47,126 nucleotides of DNA, taken from Alkalitalea saponilacus. Lineage in GTDB: Bacteria > Bacteroidota > Bacteroidia > Bacteroidales > Marinilabiliaceae. Below the pieces are notes generated by a model. That model was not told the DNA's origin. It worked only from the letters and a program-made list of their open reading frames with translations, and ran no database searches. Positions 1 through 8,756 of this stretch are shown here, piece after piece (the first letter of the stretch is position 1; the number at the start of each line of letters is the position of its first letter). Made by a program: the position numbers and the translations under genes. The stretch covers positions 1-47,126 of the forward strand of contig NZ_FUYV01000025.1 in NCBI RefSeq assembly GCF_900168165.1. The letters run 5' to 3'.

Positions 1-23
1 CTTTGACCAAAATGCCAAACATA

Positions 24-90
24 GTGGCACATTTTAAACCGAAATCACTGGCACAATGAAACCGAAATCGGTGGCACATTTTGAACCGTT
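24..90. repeat. Three short direct repeats, possible IS21-type element end
   Basis: The motif TGGCAC followed by an A/T-rich stretch and AACCG occurs three times, starting near 25, 49 and 72, so with a period of 23-24 bp. Tandem repeats of this kind containing TGGCACA and AACCG are typical of the multiple transposase-binding sites at the ends of IS21-family elements in Bacteroidota. No istA or istB gene is inside the window; the rest of the element, if present, would lie to the left. The family assignment is from memory of the motif and is tentative. Confidence 0.4.
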
Positions 91-262
91 ATAGCCATAG
101 CCAATTGACAGATTATTGAATAAATGTAGTTTCGGTATTAAAACATTGCACCTCTATGAGGTGCTAATTCTTAAATCTGATGCTTTTCTATCAACGTTTG
201 CCCTCTACGAGGGCAATCAACAAATCTAAAACAGTTATTAATTAAACCTGAAGTCAAGTTTA

Positions 263-880
263 TTATTCCTTTGTCATTTTAATCATTCTAAAGTTACCAT
301 TGAAATTTGCATCCTCATCTGAAAGTATTGTTAGTCCTGAATTCTTTGCAATTGTTTCAAAATCACGAGTAATATCAGAAAAAAGAAAATTTGTAAATAC
401 GTTTGCAAGCCTGCGAAGGCTAGACACTTTCTTACCCTTACGAACAAACTTATCAAAAACAGCAATTTGTCCGCCGTGTTTTAAAACTCGCTCTGATTCA
501 GAAATGCAAGCAATAGGGTCAGGAATTACAGCAAGAACCAAATGTAGAATTATCTTATCAAACGAATTGTCAGCAAATTCAAGAGCTTGTCCATCCATGA
601 TGATTGTCTGAACTTGACGATTTAATCTTCTATTGCGTTTTTTAATCCTTTCAACCATGGAGGGCGTAATATCCGTTGCGAAAACCTCACAGTCCTTGGG
701 TAGGAACTCTAAATCTAATCCCGTTCCAGCTCCTATAATAAGCACTTTATCACCTGCTTTAATATCTAAAGAGTCAACCGACTTCTTTCTTGAATTCTTT
801 ATATATCCAGCTATAAAATCATATACAGGCGTATAAAAGGTATATCTAATCTTGTTCCAAGTGTTTGTATTGATATTCAT
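263..880 (-). CDS. Class I SAM-dependent methyltransferase
   Basis: This 205-residue protein has the Rossmann methyltransferase core: motif I (VLIIGAGTGLDLEFL, about residues 46-60) for SAM binding, an acidic residue at the end of strand 2 (VFATDITPSM), and the motif IV-like stretch FDKIILHLVLAVIPDP. It resembles the UbiE/COQ5-like Methyltransf_11/25 group, which acts on small molecules or lipids; the substrate cannot be read from the sequence. Its ATG overlaps the TGA of the upstream histidine kinase gene (ATGA at 877-880), so the two are probably translationally coupled. There is no signal peptide, so it should be cytoplasmic. Confidence 0.85.
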   Translation of the reverse strand: MNINTNTWNKIRYTFYTPVYDFIAGYIKNSRKKSVDSLDIKAGDKVLIIGAGTGLDLEFLPKDCEVFATDITPSMVERIKKRNRRLNRQVQTIIMDGQALEFADNSFDKIILHLVLAVIPDPIACISESERVLKHGGQIAVFDKFVRKGKKVSSLRRLANVFTNFLFSDITRDFETIAKNSGLTILSDEDANFNGNFRMIKMTKE

Positions 881-2493
881 TGTTTCAAGGGTATGGTAAA
901 TTTAAAATCGCTTCCTTTTCCGGCTTTGCTTTCTACCCATATCTTGCCTCCGTGTCTTTCTACAAATTCTTTGCAAATTAACAGACCAAATCCACTTCCT
1001 TTTTCGTTTTCCGTTCCTTCGGTTGTAAATATTTGCGAAATACCAAAAAGTTTATTGATTTCTTCAGGCTCCATTCCAATTCCGTTGTCGGAAACTGTTA
1101 CTATGGCATTTGTGTGATCTGCTTCTGCATGAATTTCAATCCTTCCGTTTCTATTCGTAAATTTTATTGAATTAGAAATGAGATTTCTTAAAATGGAACT
1201 CAACATATTCTTATCGGCATAAATCAATAAATCCTCTGCCAAAGAGTGATTTATGGTAATATTTTTTGCGTTGGCAACCTCTTTCATATTTTGAACAACA
1301 TCAGTGCATATCACCTTCAAGTTTAGTTTTTGAGGTTCATAAGATGTTTTGCCTGAATTTGCTCTTACCCACATCAATGTGTCTTCGAGAATTTTAAAGG
1401 TGTTTTGCGCAATTTCATATAATAGATTGAGGCTGTTTCTGGTTGTTTCAATATCATAGTCACGAACATTGGTCTTCAGCACTTCCAAAAACCCAAGCAA
1501 GCCATTAAACGGGCTTCTTAAATCATGTGCAAGAATGGTGATGAACAGATCTTTGTCCGCATTTAAGTTTTCAAGTTGAGTATTCTTTTCCTTGAGCATT
1601 TGGGTTTTGACATTAACTGCTCGCTTCAAGCTCCATGACCAGAACAAAAGAATTACAAAACCCAGGATGAATGGAATTGAAAAATATGCGATGTAACGCA
1701 GAACTCTGCTGACAGTAACATCACCACGTTTATGAAAATTCCAATTTTTCCGCAATTCATCACTTATGCCCATGGTTTTAACGTAGTATATACCATCATT
1801 AAGAATGGAAAGTAGTTCAGAATTCCCCTTTTTAACAGCGTACCTGTACAGACTTGGGATAATGGGTGGTCCAACAGCTTCTACATTTCTTATCTTTTCA
1901 GCAATTATCGTTTCAACTCCAATTGAGTAGGGTACTATCGCTGCATCATGTTCTCCTTGAGACAGCAGAGAAATTGCCAATGGCAAGGAGTTTATAAACG
2001 TAGTGTTCTCATAAAAGCCCATTGGCTTTAAGAATTTTTCTATCGATGCATCACCCTTTAAAGAAATAATGCTTTTATCTGCCAGATCACTAATTTCACC
2101 AATGGTTGAGTATTTACGAGCAAATATTGCATAATACTCTTCGGTGAGGGGTATGGTGAAGTCGAATATTATATTACGACTTTCGGTGAAAAGGATAGAA
2201 ACAAGCATATCTACTTCGCCTGTTTCTAATGACTTTAATGCCTGATCCCAATTGGTCAGCCGAAATTCAACATCAAAATTGTACTTATTTGCAATAGCCT
2301 TAACAACATCAATATCAAAACCTTTTGCTTCGCCGTTTTCATCGAGATATGAAAAAGGCTTATAGTCGAAATCACCTCCAACTATAATTTTTCTTCGGTT
2401 ATTATATTCCTCTCCCAATGCATTGCCATCAAAGACAGCACATAATAAAAAGGTAAAAATAATTAATGGTAAATACTTTACATGGTTGCTCAT
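877..2493 (-). CDS. Sensor histidine kinase with periplasmic solute-binding domain
   Basis: This 538-residue membrane sensor starts with a signal peptide/anchor (about 7-25). A family 3 solute-binding domain (about 35-255) follows, with typical motifs such as PFSYLDENGEAKGFDIDVV. Next come one membrane helix (about 268-287), a short coiled coil, a HisKA domain with phospho-acceptor H323 (ILAHDLRSPFN), and a HATPase_c domain with N, G1 (DNGIGM) and G2 (GSGFGLLI) boxes. The architecture implies direct sensing of a periplasmic amino acid or similar small ligand. No receiver domain is fused and no response regulator gene is adjacent; the only coupled partner is the downstream methyltransferase. 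The ATG at 2493 directly precedes the signal peptide. Confidence 0.9.
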   Translation of the reverse strand: MSNHVKYLPLIIFTFLLCAVFDGNALGEEYNNRRKIIVGGDFDYKPFSYLDENGEAKGFDIDVVKAIANKYNFDVEFRLTNWDQALKSLETGEVDMLVSILFTESRNIIFDFTIPLTEEYYAIFARKYSTIGEISDLADKSIISLKGDASIEKFLKPMGFYENTTFINSLPLAISLLSQGEHDAAIVPYSIGVETIIAEKIRNVEAVGPPIIPSLYRYAVKKGNSELLSILNDGIYYVKTMGISDELRKNWNFHKRGDVTVSRVLRYIAYFSIPFILGFVILLFWSWSLKRAVNVKTQMLKEKNTQLENLNADKDLFITILAHDLRSPFNGLLGFLEVLKTNVRDYDIETTRNSLNLLYEIAQNTFKILEDTLMWVRANSGKTSYEPQKLNLKVICTDVVQNMKEVANAKNITINHSLAEDLLIYADKNMLSSILRNLISNSIKFTNRNGRIEIHAEADHTNAIVTVSDNGIGMEPEEINKLFGISQIFTTEGTENEKGSGFGLLICKEFVERHGGKIWVESKAGKGSDFKFTIPLKQ

Positions 2494-2774
2494 ATTAACA
2501 TATTAGGCACGTGTAAAAACGCATTGTTATGATTTCGAATTTATTATAATGACATGATATTCCAATTAATTATATTTAAACGTTAAGTTTAAATATACCC
2601 AAAATCATTCAAAATCAGAAGCCATTTTGACCAACAATCCCATTTATTCAACGAAAGCTAGCTTTTATCAAAATAATTATGAGGATCAATCATTTTTTCT
2701 GTGGAAGCAGAATTGAGAGCTACTATCCCAAATGTATTCGGGATGAACCGGAGCCTAACCCGATTTACTCGGGA

Positions 2775-2813
2775 ACCTACGGATTAATCCCGAGCATATG
2801 GAACCGCTCTAAC
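2775..2813 (-). pseudogene. tRNA-Asn-like fragment
   Basis: Two blocks match the intact tRNA-Asn at 3198-3271 in the same order and strand: 13 identical bases at 2775-2787 (tRNA 3224-3236, anticodon/variable region) and 10 identical bases at 2804-2813 (tRNA 3244-3253, D arm). About 16 bases separate them here instead of 7, and the T arm and acceptor stem are not recognisable. It looks like a decayed or rearranged tRNA copy. The short match lengths leave room for chance or for a dispersed repeat. Confidence 0.4.
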
Positions 2814-2830
2814 TAACCGATAGAGAAATA

Positions 2831-3141
2831 TTATTGCGACTTAGAAAGTGCCGAATTCATAAGTTTCTCCACAAATTCTATGTCAGTCTGATTTTCAATG
2901 AGTAATTCTATAAATTTTCGTGATTTCTGGCGTTTGATAAATCGTTCTAATATCATTGCTTCTCCTCAATCCTGAGACATCTCTATTTGTGCAACAATTA
3001 GCCAAGGTAAGTTTTTGGAAGTAAATTTGTTCTGAACCTCTGGATTCTTGTGTTCATTTATCCGCTTTTCAATGTTTCCGGATATCCAATGTAATAACGA
3101 TCTGAGGTGTCGGAATACAAAATGTAAACAGAATAGATCAT
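2831..3141 (-). pseudogene. Decayed GIY-YIG (UPF0213-type) endonuclease
   Basis: On the minus strand, ATG at 3141 opens a frame reading MIYSVYILYSDTSDRYYIGY, which is the GIY-YIG N terminus (VYIL and YYIGY). After about 27 codons the frame hits TAA, but a one-base shift restores EKRINEHKN and then a continuous C-terminal half. An in-frame TGA interrupts SQD*GEAMILERFIKRQKSR, and the last 41 codons run to TAA at 2831-2833. Joined together, the product would be about 103 residues, near the normal length for these small nucleases. With one frameshift and one nonsense codon it should not be functional. It lies between tRNA-Asn and the tRNA-like fragment. Confidence 0.8.
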
Positions 3142-3197
3142 GGGGTTAAATTCTAGGGTAAAAAAAAATCCTACATTAAAAAAATGTAGGATTTTTG

Positions 3198-3271
3198 CTC
3201 CTCAGGTAGGACTTGAACCTACGACCTACGGATTAACAGTCCGCCGCTCTAACCAACTGAGCTACTGAGGA
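3198..3271 (-). tRNA. tRNA-Asn (GTT)
   Basis: The reverse complement folds as a standard 74-nt tRNA: acceptor TCCTCAG paired with CTGAGGA, D arm AGCTCAGTTGGTTAGAGC, anticodon loop CTGTTAA with anticodon GTT, and T arm with GGTTCAAGTCC. The CCA end is not fully encoded. Confidence 0.95.
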
Positions 3272-3627
3272 ATATTGACTTCACTAAATTCTTAGTACTT
3301 GTATGGTTTATCTTTATAAACCAAATCCCTATGCTAGATAAAACTAAGGATTTTTTTATATCTTTCAGTTCCTGAAAAGCCCTCCGTTTTTCAAATGCTT
3401 TGCAAAAGTATGTGCTTTACTTTAATTCTCCAAACGATTTTGTAAAAAAAAATCCATCTTTGTAGAAATATTTTAGCCGGTTCTTCTTGTATTCAGAGCA
3501 AAGTTCTGAGATATTGTTGGTTAAGATTTTGTAGGGTTTGGGAACAGTTCATATCTTTATCATGTAACAAAAGAGCTTCTCGTTAAAAAAGAGTATTTGA
3601 AAAATAAAATAATAGCAATCAGATTAG
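3272..3627. other. Intergenic region between tRNA-Asn and sugar kinase
   Basis: About 360 bases of AT-rich spacer. It holds a small dyad at 3305-3322 (GGTTTA/TAAACC) just upstream of the tRNA and a candidate promoter at 3528-3559 for the kinase operon. I see no further coding sequence. Confidence 0.5.
3528..3559 (+). promoter_or_regulatory. Candidate Bacteroidota promoter for the kinase/amidase operon
   Basis: TTTG at 3528-3531 is followed after 20 nt by TATCTTTA at 3552-3559, a 7/8 match to the Bacteroidota -7 consensus TAnnTTTG. This would give a 5' leader of about 100 nt before the ATG at 3670. Confidence 0.45.
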
Positions 3628-3669
3628 TTGCAGTTACTGGTTTGGTATGATATCTACTTAATAGAAATT

Positions 3670-4653
3670 ATGGGAAAAGTATTAGGAATGGGCAATGCAT
3701 TGGTAGACATACTGATGCAGCTAGAGAGTGACGCTGTATTAAATGAACTTTCGTTGCCAAAAGGCAGCATGCAGTTAGTAGATGGCGAAACAGCCGACAA
3801 AGTGCTTCAGGCACTTGGGAATGGCAAAAGCAGTAAAGCTTCGGGTGGTTCGGCAGCCAACACCATTCACGGGCTGGCAAATTTGGGAATTGAAACCGGG
3901 TTTCTCGGCAAGATCGGAAGGGATAGCTGGGGCGATTTCTTCAGAAAAGATATGGAGTTTAAAAACATATCGCCCTTGTTGTTGGAGAGCGAAAGCGACT
4001 CTGGACGTGCCATTGCTCTGATTTCACCTGATTCAGAACGTACATTTGCCACCTACCTTGGGGCAGCAGTGGAGATGAGTGCTGCCGATATCCCAACGGA
4101 TATTTTTCAGGGGTATGCCTATTTCCATGTAGAAGGTTATCTGGTACAAAACCGTGATCTGATTCGCCAAGCATTGGTTAAAGCTCGGGAAAACGGTCTA
4201 AAAGTTTCACTTGATCTGGCCAGCTTTAACGTTGTGGAGGATAACCTTGCATTCTTAAGAGAGATCGTTTCCGATCATGTGGACATATTGTTTGCCAACG
4301 AAGAAGAGGCTCGTTCTTTTACCGGAGGATTAAATAATCATGAAGCTCTCGACTATATGGGAAAGATGGCCGAAATCACCATTTTGAAGAAAGGATCTGA
4401 AGGTTCCCTTATAAAACATTTTGATACGGTAGTAAAAGTGGGTGTGGTAGAGGCCAACCCGATTGACACAACCGGAGCTGGCGATTTGTATGCTGCAGGG
4501 TTCTTATATGGGCTTATTAAATCACTGCCGCTTGAAAAATGCGGGCAACTTGGTGCTCTTTTATCGGCCAGTGTGATTGAGGTCATTGGCCCCAAAATGG
4601 ACGAAGAACGCTGGGCAGCCATTAAATCAGAAATTGAACATATAATCGGGTAG
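3670..4653 (+). CDS. PfkB-family carbohydrate/adenosine kinase
   Basis: This 327-residue ribokinase-fold enzyme phosphorylates a sugar or nucleoside, probably adenosine. The N-terminal substrate motif SGGSAANTIHGLANLG (PfkB signature 1) and the C-terminal signature DTTGAGDLYAAGFLYG, with the catalytic Asp of GAGD, are both present. The frame could begin at a TTG at 3628, but ATG at 3670 gives the family-like start MGKVLGMGNALVDIL, so I choose that. The stop lies one base before the next ATG (4655), so it is the first gene of an operon with the amidase and radical SAM genes. Substrate specificity within PfkB is inferred. Confidence 0.88.
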   Translation: MGKVLGMGNALVDILMQLESDAVLNELSLPKGSMQLVDGETADKVLQALGNGKSSKASGGSAANTIHGLANLGIETGFLGKIGRDSWGDFFRKDMEFKNISPLLLESESDSGRAIALISPDSERTFATYLGAAVEMSAADIPTDIFQGYAYFHVEGYLVQNRDLIRQALVKARENGLKVSLDLASFNVVEDNLAFLREIVSDHVDILFANEEEARSFTGGLNNHEALDYMGKMAEITILKKGSEGSLIKHFDTVVKVGVVEANPIDTTGAGDLYAAGFLYGLIKSLPLEKCGQLGALLSASVIEVIGPKMDEERWAAIKSEIEHIIG

Positions 4654-4654
4654 A

Positions 4655-5539
4655 ATGCAGGCAATAAAGACAGGATTGGTTCAGCAATCCAATGGAGAAA
4701 ACATACAGGCCAACATAAAAAAGTTGGAAGAAAACATTAGGCAATTGGCATCAAAGGGGGTTCAGTTGATTGTGCTTCAGGAGTTGCACAATAGTCTCTA
4801 TTTCTGTCAGACTGAAGATACCGATGTGTTCGATCTGGCAGAACCGATTCCCGGACCATCCACCGAACGGTTTGGAAAGCTAGCCGCAGAACTGGGAGTG
4901 GTCATTGTTACATCGCTGTTTGAAAAACGTGCACCGGGCCTTTATCATAATACTTCGGTGGTACTGGAAAAGGACGGAAGCATTGCAGGAAAATACCGCA
5001 AAATGCACATTCCGGACGACCCTGCCTACTATGAAAAATTCTATTTCACGCCCGGCGATTTGGGTTTTGAACCCATCTCCACCTCTGTGGGCAAATTGGG
5101 TGTGCTGGTTTGCTGGGATCAATGGTATCCCGAAGCAGCCCGATTAATGGCCATGCGTGGTGCAGACGTACTCATTTACCCAACCGCCATAGGATGGGAA
5201 AGCACCGATGAAGAGGCCGAAAAAATGCGACAGCGCGAAGCATGGGTCATTTCACAACGTGGACATGCCGTCGCCAACGGTTTGCCCGTAATTTCGGTTA
5301 ACCGTGTGGGTTTTGAGGCCGATCCATCCGGGGTTACCAATGGTATTCAGTTTTGGGGAAGCAGTTTTGTAGCCGGCCCACAGGGAGAAATCCTGGTACA
5401 GGGAAGTAGCAACAATGAAGAGAACCTCATTGTGGATGTTGATTTGGCTCGTTCAGAGGCTGTTCGCCGGATTTGGCCATTTTTCCGTGATCGACGCATT
5501 GATGCTTTCGAAAATATTGTAAAAAGATATATTGATTAA
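4655..5539 (+). CDS. aguB: N-carbamoylputrescine amidase (carbon-nitrogen hydrolase)
   Basis: This 294-residue nitrilase-superfamily enzyme has the catalytic triad E43 (QELHNSLYFC), K116 (KYRKMHIPDD) and C153 (VCWDQWYPE). The CWDQWYPE and YYEKFYFTPGDLGF stretches are close to those of AguB, which converts N-carbamoylputrescine to putrescine, CO2 and ammonia in the agmatine route. AguA (agmatine deiminase), often adjacent in Bacteroidota, is not in the window. The start follows the kinase stop by one base, which implies tight coupling. Confidence 0.88.
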   Translation: MQAIKTGLVQQSNGENIQANIKKLEENIRQLASKGVQLIVLQELHNSLYFCQTEDTDVFDLAEPIPGPSTERFGKLAAELGVVIVTSLFEKRAPGLYHNTSVVLEKDGSIAGKYRKMHIPDDPAYYEKFYFTPGDLGFEPISTSVGKLGVLVCWDQWYPEAARLMAMRGADVLIYPTAIGWESTDEEAEKMRQREAWVISQRGHAVANGLPVISVNRVGFEADPSGVTNGIQFWGSSFVAGPQGEILVQGSSNNEENLIVDVDLARSEAVRRIWPFFRDRRIDAFENIVKRYID

Positions 5540-5545
5540 CAAAAA

Positions 5546-6427
5546 ATGATCTTTTCTGGTTTTTTCTCTCAGCCGCTAGAATATGATGAACCGTTGTTTC
5601 GTCCCCCCGCCGAAGCACGCTCTGCCATTTTGCAGGCCACCATCGGCTGTTCCTGGAATCGTTGTGCCTTTTGCGAAATGTATACTTCAAAAAAGTTTAG
5701 GGTAAAACCACCGGATCTGCTAAAGCAGGAGATCAACATACTGGCCAATCACTACAAGGGTTTTGTAAAAAAAGTGTTTTTGGGTGATGGCAACGCCTTT
5801 GTGTTGTCCTTTGAAAAATTGATGCCGATTTTGGAGGAAGTTAACTCTGCTTTTGGACGATTGCAGCGGATTTCTGCCTACGCTTCACCTAAAGATATCC
5901 TGGAAAAAACGCCGACTCAGTTGGAAACGCTACGCAGCTATGGGTTAAAACTTCTATATGTGGGAGCCGAAACGGGCGATGATGAGCTTTTATCGCTCAT
6001 CAACAAAGGAGAAACATTTGCCTCCACCAGCGAAGCTTTGCTAAAAGCGCATTCGGCTGGCATCGAAACCTCCGTTATGATTCTCAATGGACTTGGTGGA
6101 AGAAATTACAGCCATCAGCATGCCAAAAAATCGGCAGAATTAATCAATCTCACAAAACCAAAATTCTTATCCACCTTAACGCTCTCTTTTCCCATGGGTG
6201 AACCTCAATATCAAAAAAGATTCCGAGGCGATTTTGAGTTACAAACAGTACCTGAAATCATTAGGGAGTTGAGGTGGATGATTGAAGACATTGATGCTGA
6301 GCGTATCATTTACAGAAGCAATCATATTTCCAACAACCTGGTTCTTTCCGGCACTTTATCAAGAGATAAATCAGATTTGCTGGCGCAAATTGATTTGGAG
6401 TTGAATGATGGCATTTATGGAAAATAG
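5546..6427 (+). CDS. Radical SAM protein with CX4CX2C cluster motif
   Basis: This 293-residue radical SAM enzyme has its 4Fe-4S motif at C35, C40 and C43 (GCSWNRCAFCEMY), spaced CX4CX2C instead of the usual CX3CX2C. A glycine-containing SAM-binding segment (VFLGDGNAFVLSFE) and YVGAETGDDELLSLINKG follow, as in the COG1032/Elp3-like families. The reaction is unknown. It follows aguB by 6 bp and probably shares its transcript. There is no SPASM domain; the C terminus is short and basic/acidic mixed. Confidence 0.85.
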   Translation: MIFSGFFSQPLEYDEPLFRPPAEARSAILQATIGCSWNRCAFCEMYTSKKFRVKPPDLLKQEINILANHYKGFVKKVFLGDGNAFVLSFEKLMPILEEVNSAFGRLQRISAYASPKDILEKTPTQLETLRSYGLKLLYVGAETGDDELLSLINKGETFASTSEALLKAHSAGIETSVMILNGLGGRNYSHQHAKKSAELINLTKPKFLSTLTLSFPMGEPQYQKRFRGDFELQTVPEIIRELRWMIEDIDAERIIYRSNHISNNLVLSGTLSRDKSDLLAQIDLELNDGIYGK

Positions 6428-6574
6428 ATATTGAAACTTATTACTTGATAATAATTATCAACTGATTAAATTACCTAAACAAGGTTAATTAATTTGCTCC
6501 CCAACAGAAGGTTGGCTAATTTCGCTGATCCCTGGATTAACAGGAATCATATTTTTTAGATAAACACATTGCCA

Positions 6575-7363
6575 ATGAACATAAAACTAATAGTATCTGA
6601 TTTGGATGGTACTTTACTGAACGATAGGAAGGAGTTGCCGACCGAGTTTTGGGAAATTCATAATAAACTAATTGATAAAGGAATTTTATTTGCCTTAGCC
6701 AGTGGTCGGCAATATTACACCATGGAGGAGATGTTTAATGCCATCAGGCATCAAACGCTGTTTATTGCCGAAAACGGTACTTACGTTCGCCATCGGGACG
6801 AAGAGATTCATGTAGATTCACTTGATTTTGATCATGCAACTGAGTTAATAAAAACAGGCCGGGAGATTGATGATGCTGAAATCGTTCTCTGTTGTAAAAA
6901 CAGCGCTTATATTGAGTGTGCCAATGAAAAGTTTGTGCAGGAAACCGGCAAGTATTATGGCCGTCTGAAATTGGTAAAGGATTTAACACAGGTAGAAGAT
7001 ACCGTGCTAAAATTGGCCATGTTCGATTACAAAATTGCCGAAGAGAACAGCTATCAACATTTTTTGAAACACAGCAATGGCCAACTCAAAGTTGTAGTAT
7101 CAGGAAAAGAGTGGATGGATGTATTTAATAATACAGCCAGCAAAGGTAAAGCCATTGAAACCATCCAGACAAAACTGAACATAAAACCGGAAGAGACCAT
7201 GGTGTTTGGCGATTACCTCAACGATTTGGAGATGATGCAAACAGCCATGCATAGTTATGCCATGAAGAATGCACACCCGGAAATCATTAAAGCATCCCGT
7301 TTTATAACTGAGTACGACAATAATGAGAATGGTGTATTGAGGGTTATGAATAGTATTTTATAG
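6575..7363 (+). CDS. Cof-type HAD-IIB phosphatase
   Basis: This 262-residue HAD hydrolase has motif I DLDGTLL (nucleophile D9, acid/base D11), motif II in FALASGRQ, and motif IV GDYLNDLEMM near the C terminus, with the large IIB cap between. Such enzymes dephosphorylate sugar phosphates or cofactors such as FMN; the substrate is not predictable here. ATG at 6575 is preferred over an in-frame TTG six bases upstream. The gene is convergent with the next one and overlaps its end by 6 bp. Confidence 0.9.
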   Translation: MNIKLIVSDLDGTLLNDRKELPTEFWEIHNKLIDKGILFALASGRQYYTMEEMFNAIRHQTLFIAENGTYVRHRDEEIHVDSLDFDHATELIKTGREIDDAEIVLCCKNSAYIECANEKFVQETGKYYGRLKLVKDLTQVEDTVLKLAMFDYKIAEENSYQHFLKHSNGQLKVVVSGKEWMDVFNNTASKGKAIETIQTKLNIKPEETMVFGDYLNDLEMMQTAMHSYAMKNAHPEIIKASRFITEYDNNENGVLRVMNSIL

Positions 7364-8689
7364 TTTTATGATTTCGATACCGAATGGCGTATTTCTCGGA
7401 TAACCTTTAAGATGGTAGTTCGAAACTGGCCATTGAGATCTGTTTTCGACAATAATAACCACAAGTTTATCTTTTGCCTTGAAAACATTAATCGGATATC
7501 CTTTTAATTCAAAAGTCTCCACTACTTCATCGTTTAGGTCTTTTTTGATAATCTTTTTTTGATCTAATGGAGCTAAGTATGAAAAGTATTCACAAAAAGC
7601 AATATCATTTAAATACAAGGGCTTGTTTAGAGGAATCTCTTCCAGATTATTTGCATTGAATTTTTTTACATTGGGGAAAAGATATATATCATCATTTCTT
7701 GGATCAAATCTAAATTCAGAATAATAATCACCTTCAACCCATTTGCTATTAGATTCATAGTCATTGATGGATCCATCAGAATTCAGTGCAGTAGAAATCA
7801 AAAATCCACTCCAATCATTACTATTATTAAACGATAAAAGTTTGCTAAGTTTTTGAGAATAGATCATTTGGTTACTCCCATCCATGTAGCTTTGCCAAAA
7901 TCGCAATGCACTGCCAGTTGTACGATTTAGCGCATATAAATAATATCCAAATCGCTCCACAACATATATATTCCCATTATCAGCAGCAGCTATGCTTTGT
8001 GCCATTCGGTTGTTAGGTAAAGACATGTGGTTATTTTCACTCATGTTTGAGGCATTATATATTATAATCCGTTGGCTAGGTGCAGGAAAGTATAGTTCAG
8101 TATTACCATTGTATTTCCCAAAAGCAGGTCTGGCATGGGGAGAAAAAATGGATGCTTCAATTATGATTTCATCTCTTTCGAAGTTATAAAGGGTGAAGCT
8201 ATTTCCATATCCTTTGTCTGAATTGAAACCTAATAAACATTCTTCAACATCAAAGATTACATTTACGGGAAAATAGTTAAACGTCCTGATTTCTGAAATA
8301 CTGATAGATAGCATATTGCTTGTGTGCGTACGGACACCTCTATTATCAAATATTTCAATCCAATAATAGTTGGTGCCTAAATATACAGGGGCATCATCAA
8401 TGTAGGATAGTTGGTGTTTATTTTGGATGTTTTTGATGACATAGTTAGAACGATAAACATAGTTATAGATATCTGGATCTTGTATCCGATAAATCCTGTA
8501 CTCAGAAAAATTAATTGAACGAACAAGTGTCCAATTAATCTTTACTTTTCCGTCTTCTTTAACCAGGTTTATTTCAAAAGTATCTGAAAGGGATAAATGT
8601 TCTGAATAATCATTTTTGTGGCATGAGTTAAAAACCAGAATCACAAAAAAAAGGCTGATACTGGTAGATAATTTATATAAATTTTTCAT
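7358..8689 (-). CDS. Lipoprotein with fibronectin type III-like domain
   Basis: A 443-residue SPII lipoprotein: the signal sequence ends at a lipobox (VFNSC, Cys 23). Residues about 38-125 look like a fibronectin type III module (VKINWTLVRSINFSEYRIYR; TNYYWIEIFDNRG). The rest contains repeated short beta-strand segments that could form a propeller-like fold. No catalytic motif is visible and I do not recognise a named family. It is probably anchored to the outer or inner membrane facing the periplasm or surface. Confidence 0.7.
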   Translation of the reverse strand: MKNLYKLSTSISLFFVILVFNSCHKNDYSEHLSLSDTFEINLVKEDGKVKINWTLVRSINFSEYRIYRIQDPDIYNYVYRSNYVIKNIQNKHQLSYIDDAPVYLGTNYYWIEIFDNRGVRTHTSNMLSISISEIRTFNYFPVNVIFDVEECLLGFNSDKGYGNSFTLYNFERDEIIIEASIFSPHARPAFGKYNGNTELYFPAPSQRIIIYNASNMSENNHMSLPNNRMAQSIAAADNGNIYVVERFGYYLYALNRTTGSALRFWQSYMDGSNQMIYSQKLSKLLSFNNSNDWSGFLISTALNSDGSINDYESNSKWVEGDYYSEFRFDPRNDDIYLFPNVKKFNANNLEEIPLNKPLYLNDIAFCEYFSYLAPLDQKKIIKKDLNDEVVETFELKGYPINVFKAKDKLVVIIVENRSQWPVSNYHLKGYPRNTPFGIEIIKL

Positions 8690-8756
8690 GGGATTGGATT
8701 AGTTAAGCGTTTTATTAGTTTAGAATTAAGGATTTAAAATGTTGATGCATTGTATT

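Noticed and set aside
24-90. CRISPR array
   Set aside because: The repeats are short, degenerate and directly adjacent without unique spacers.
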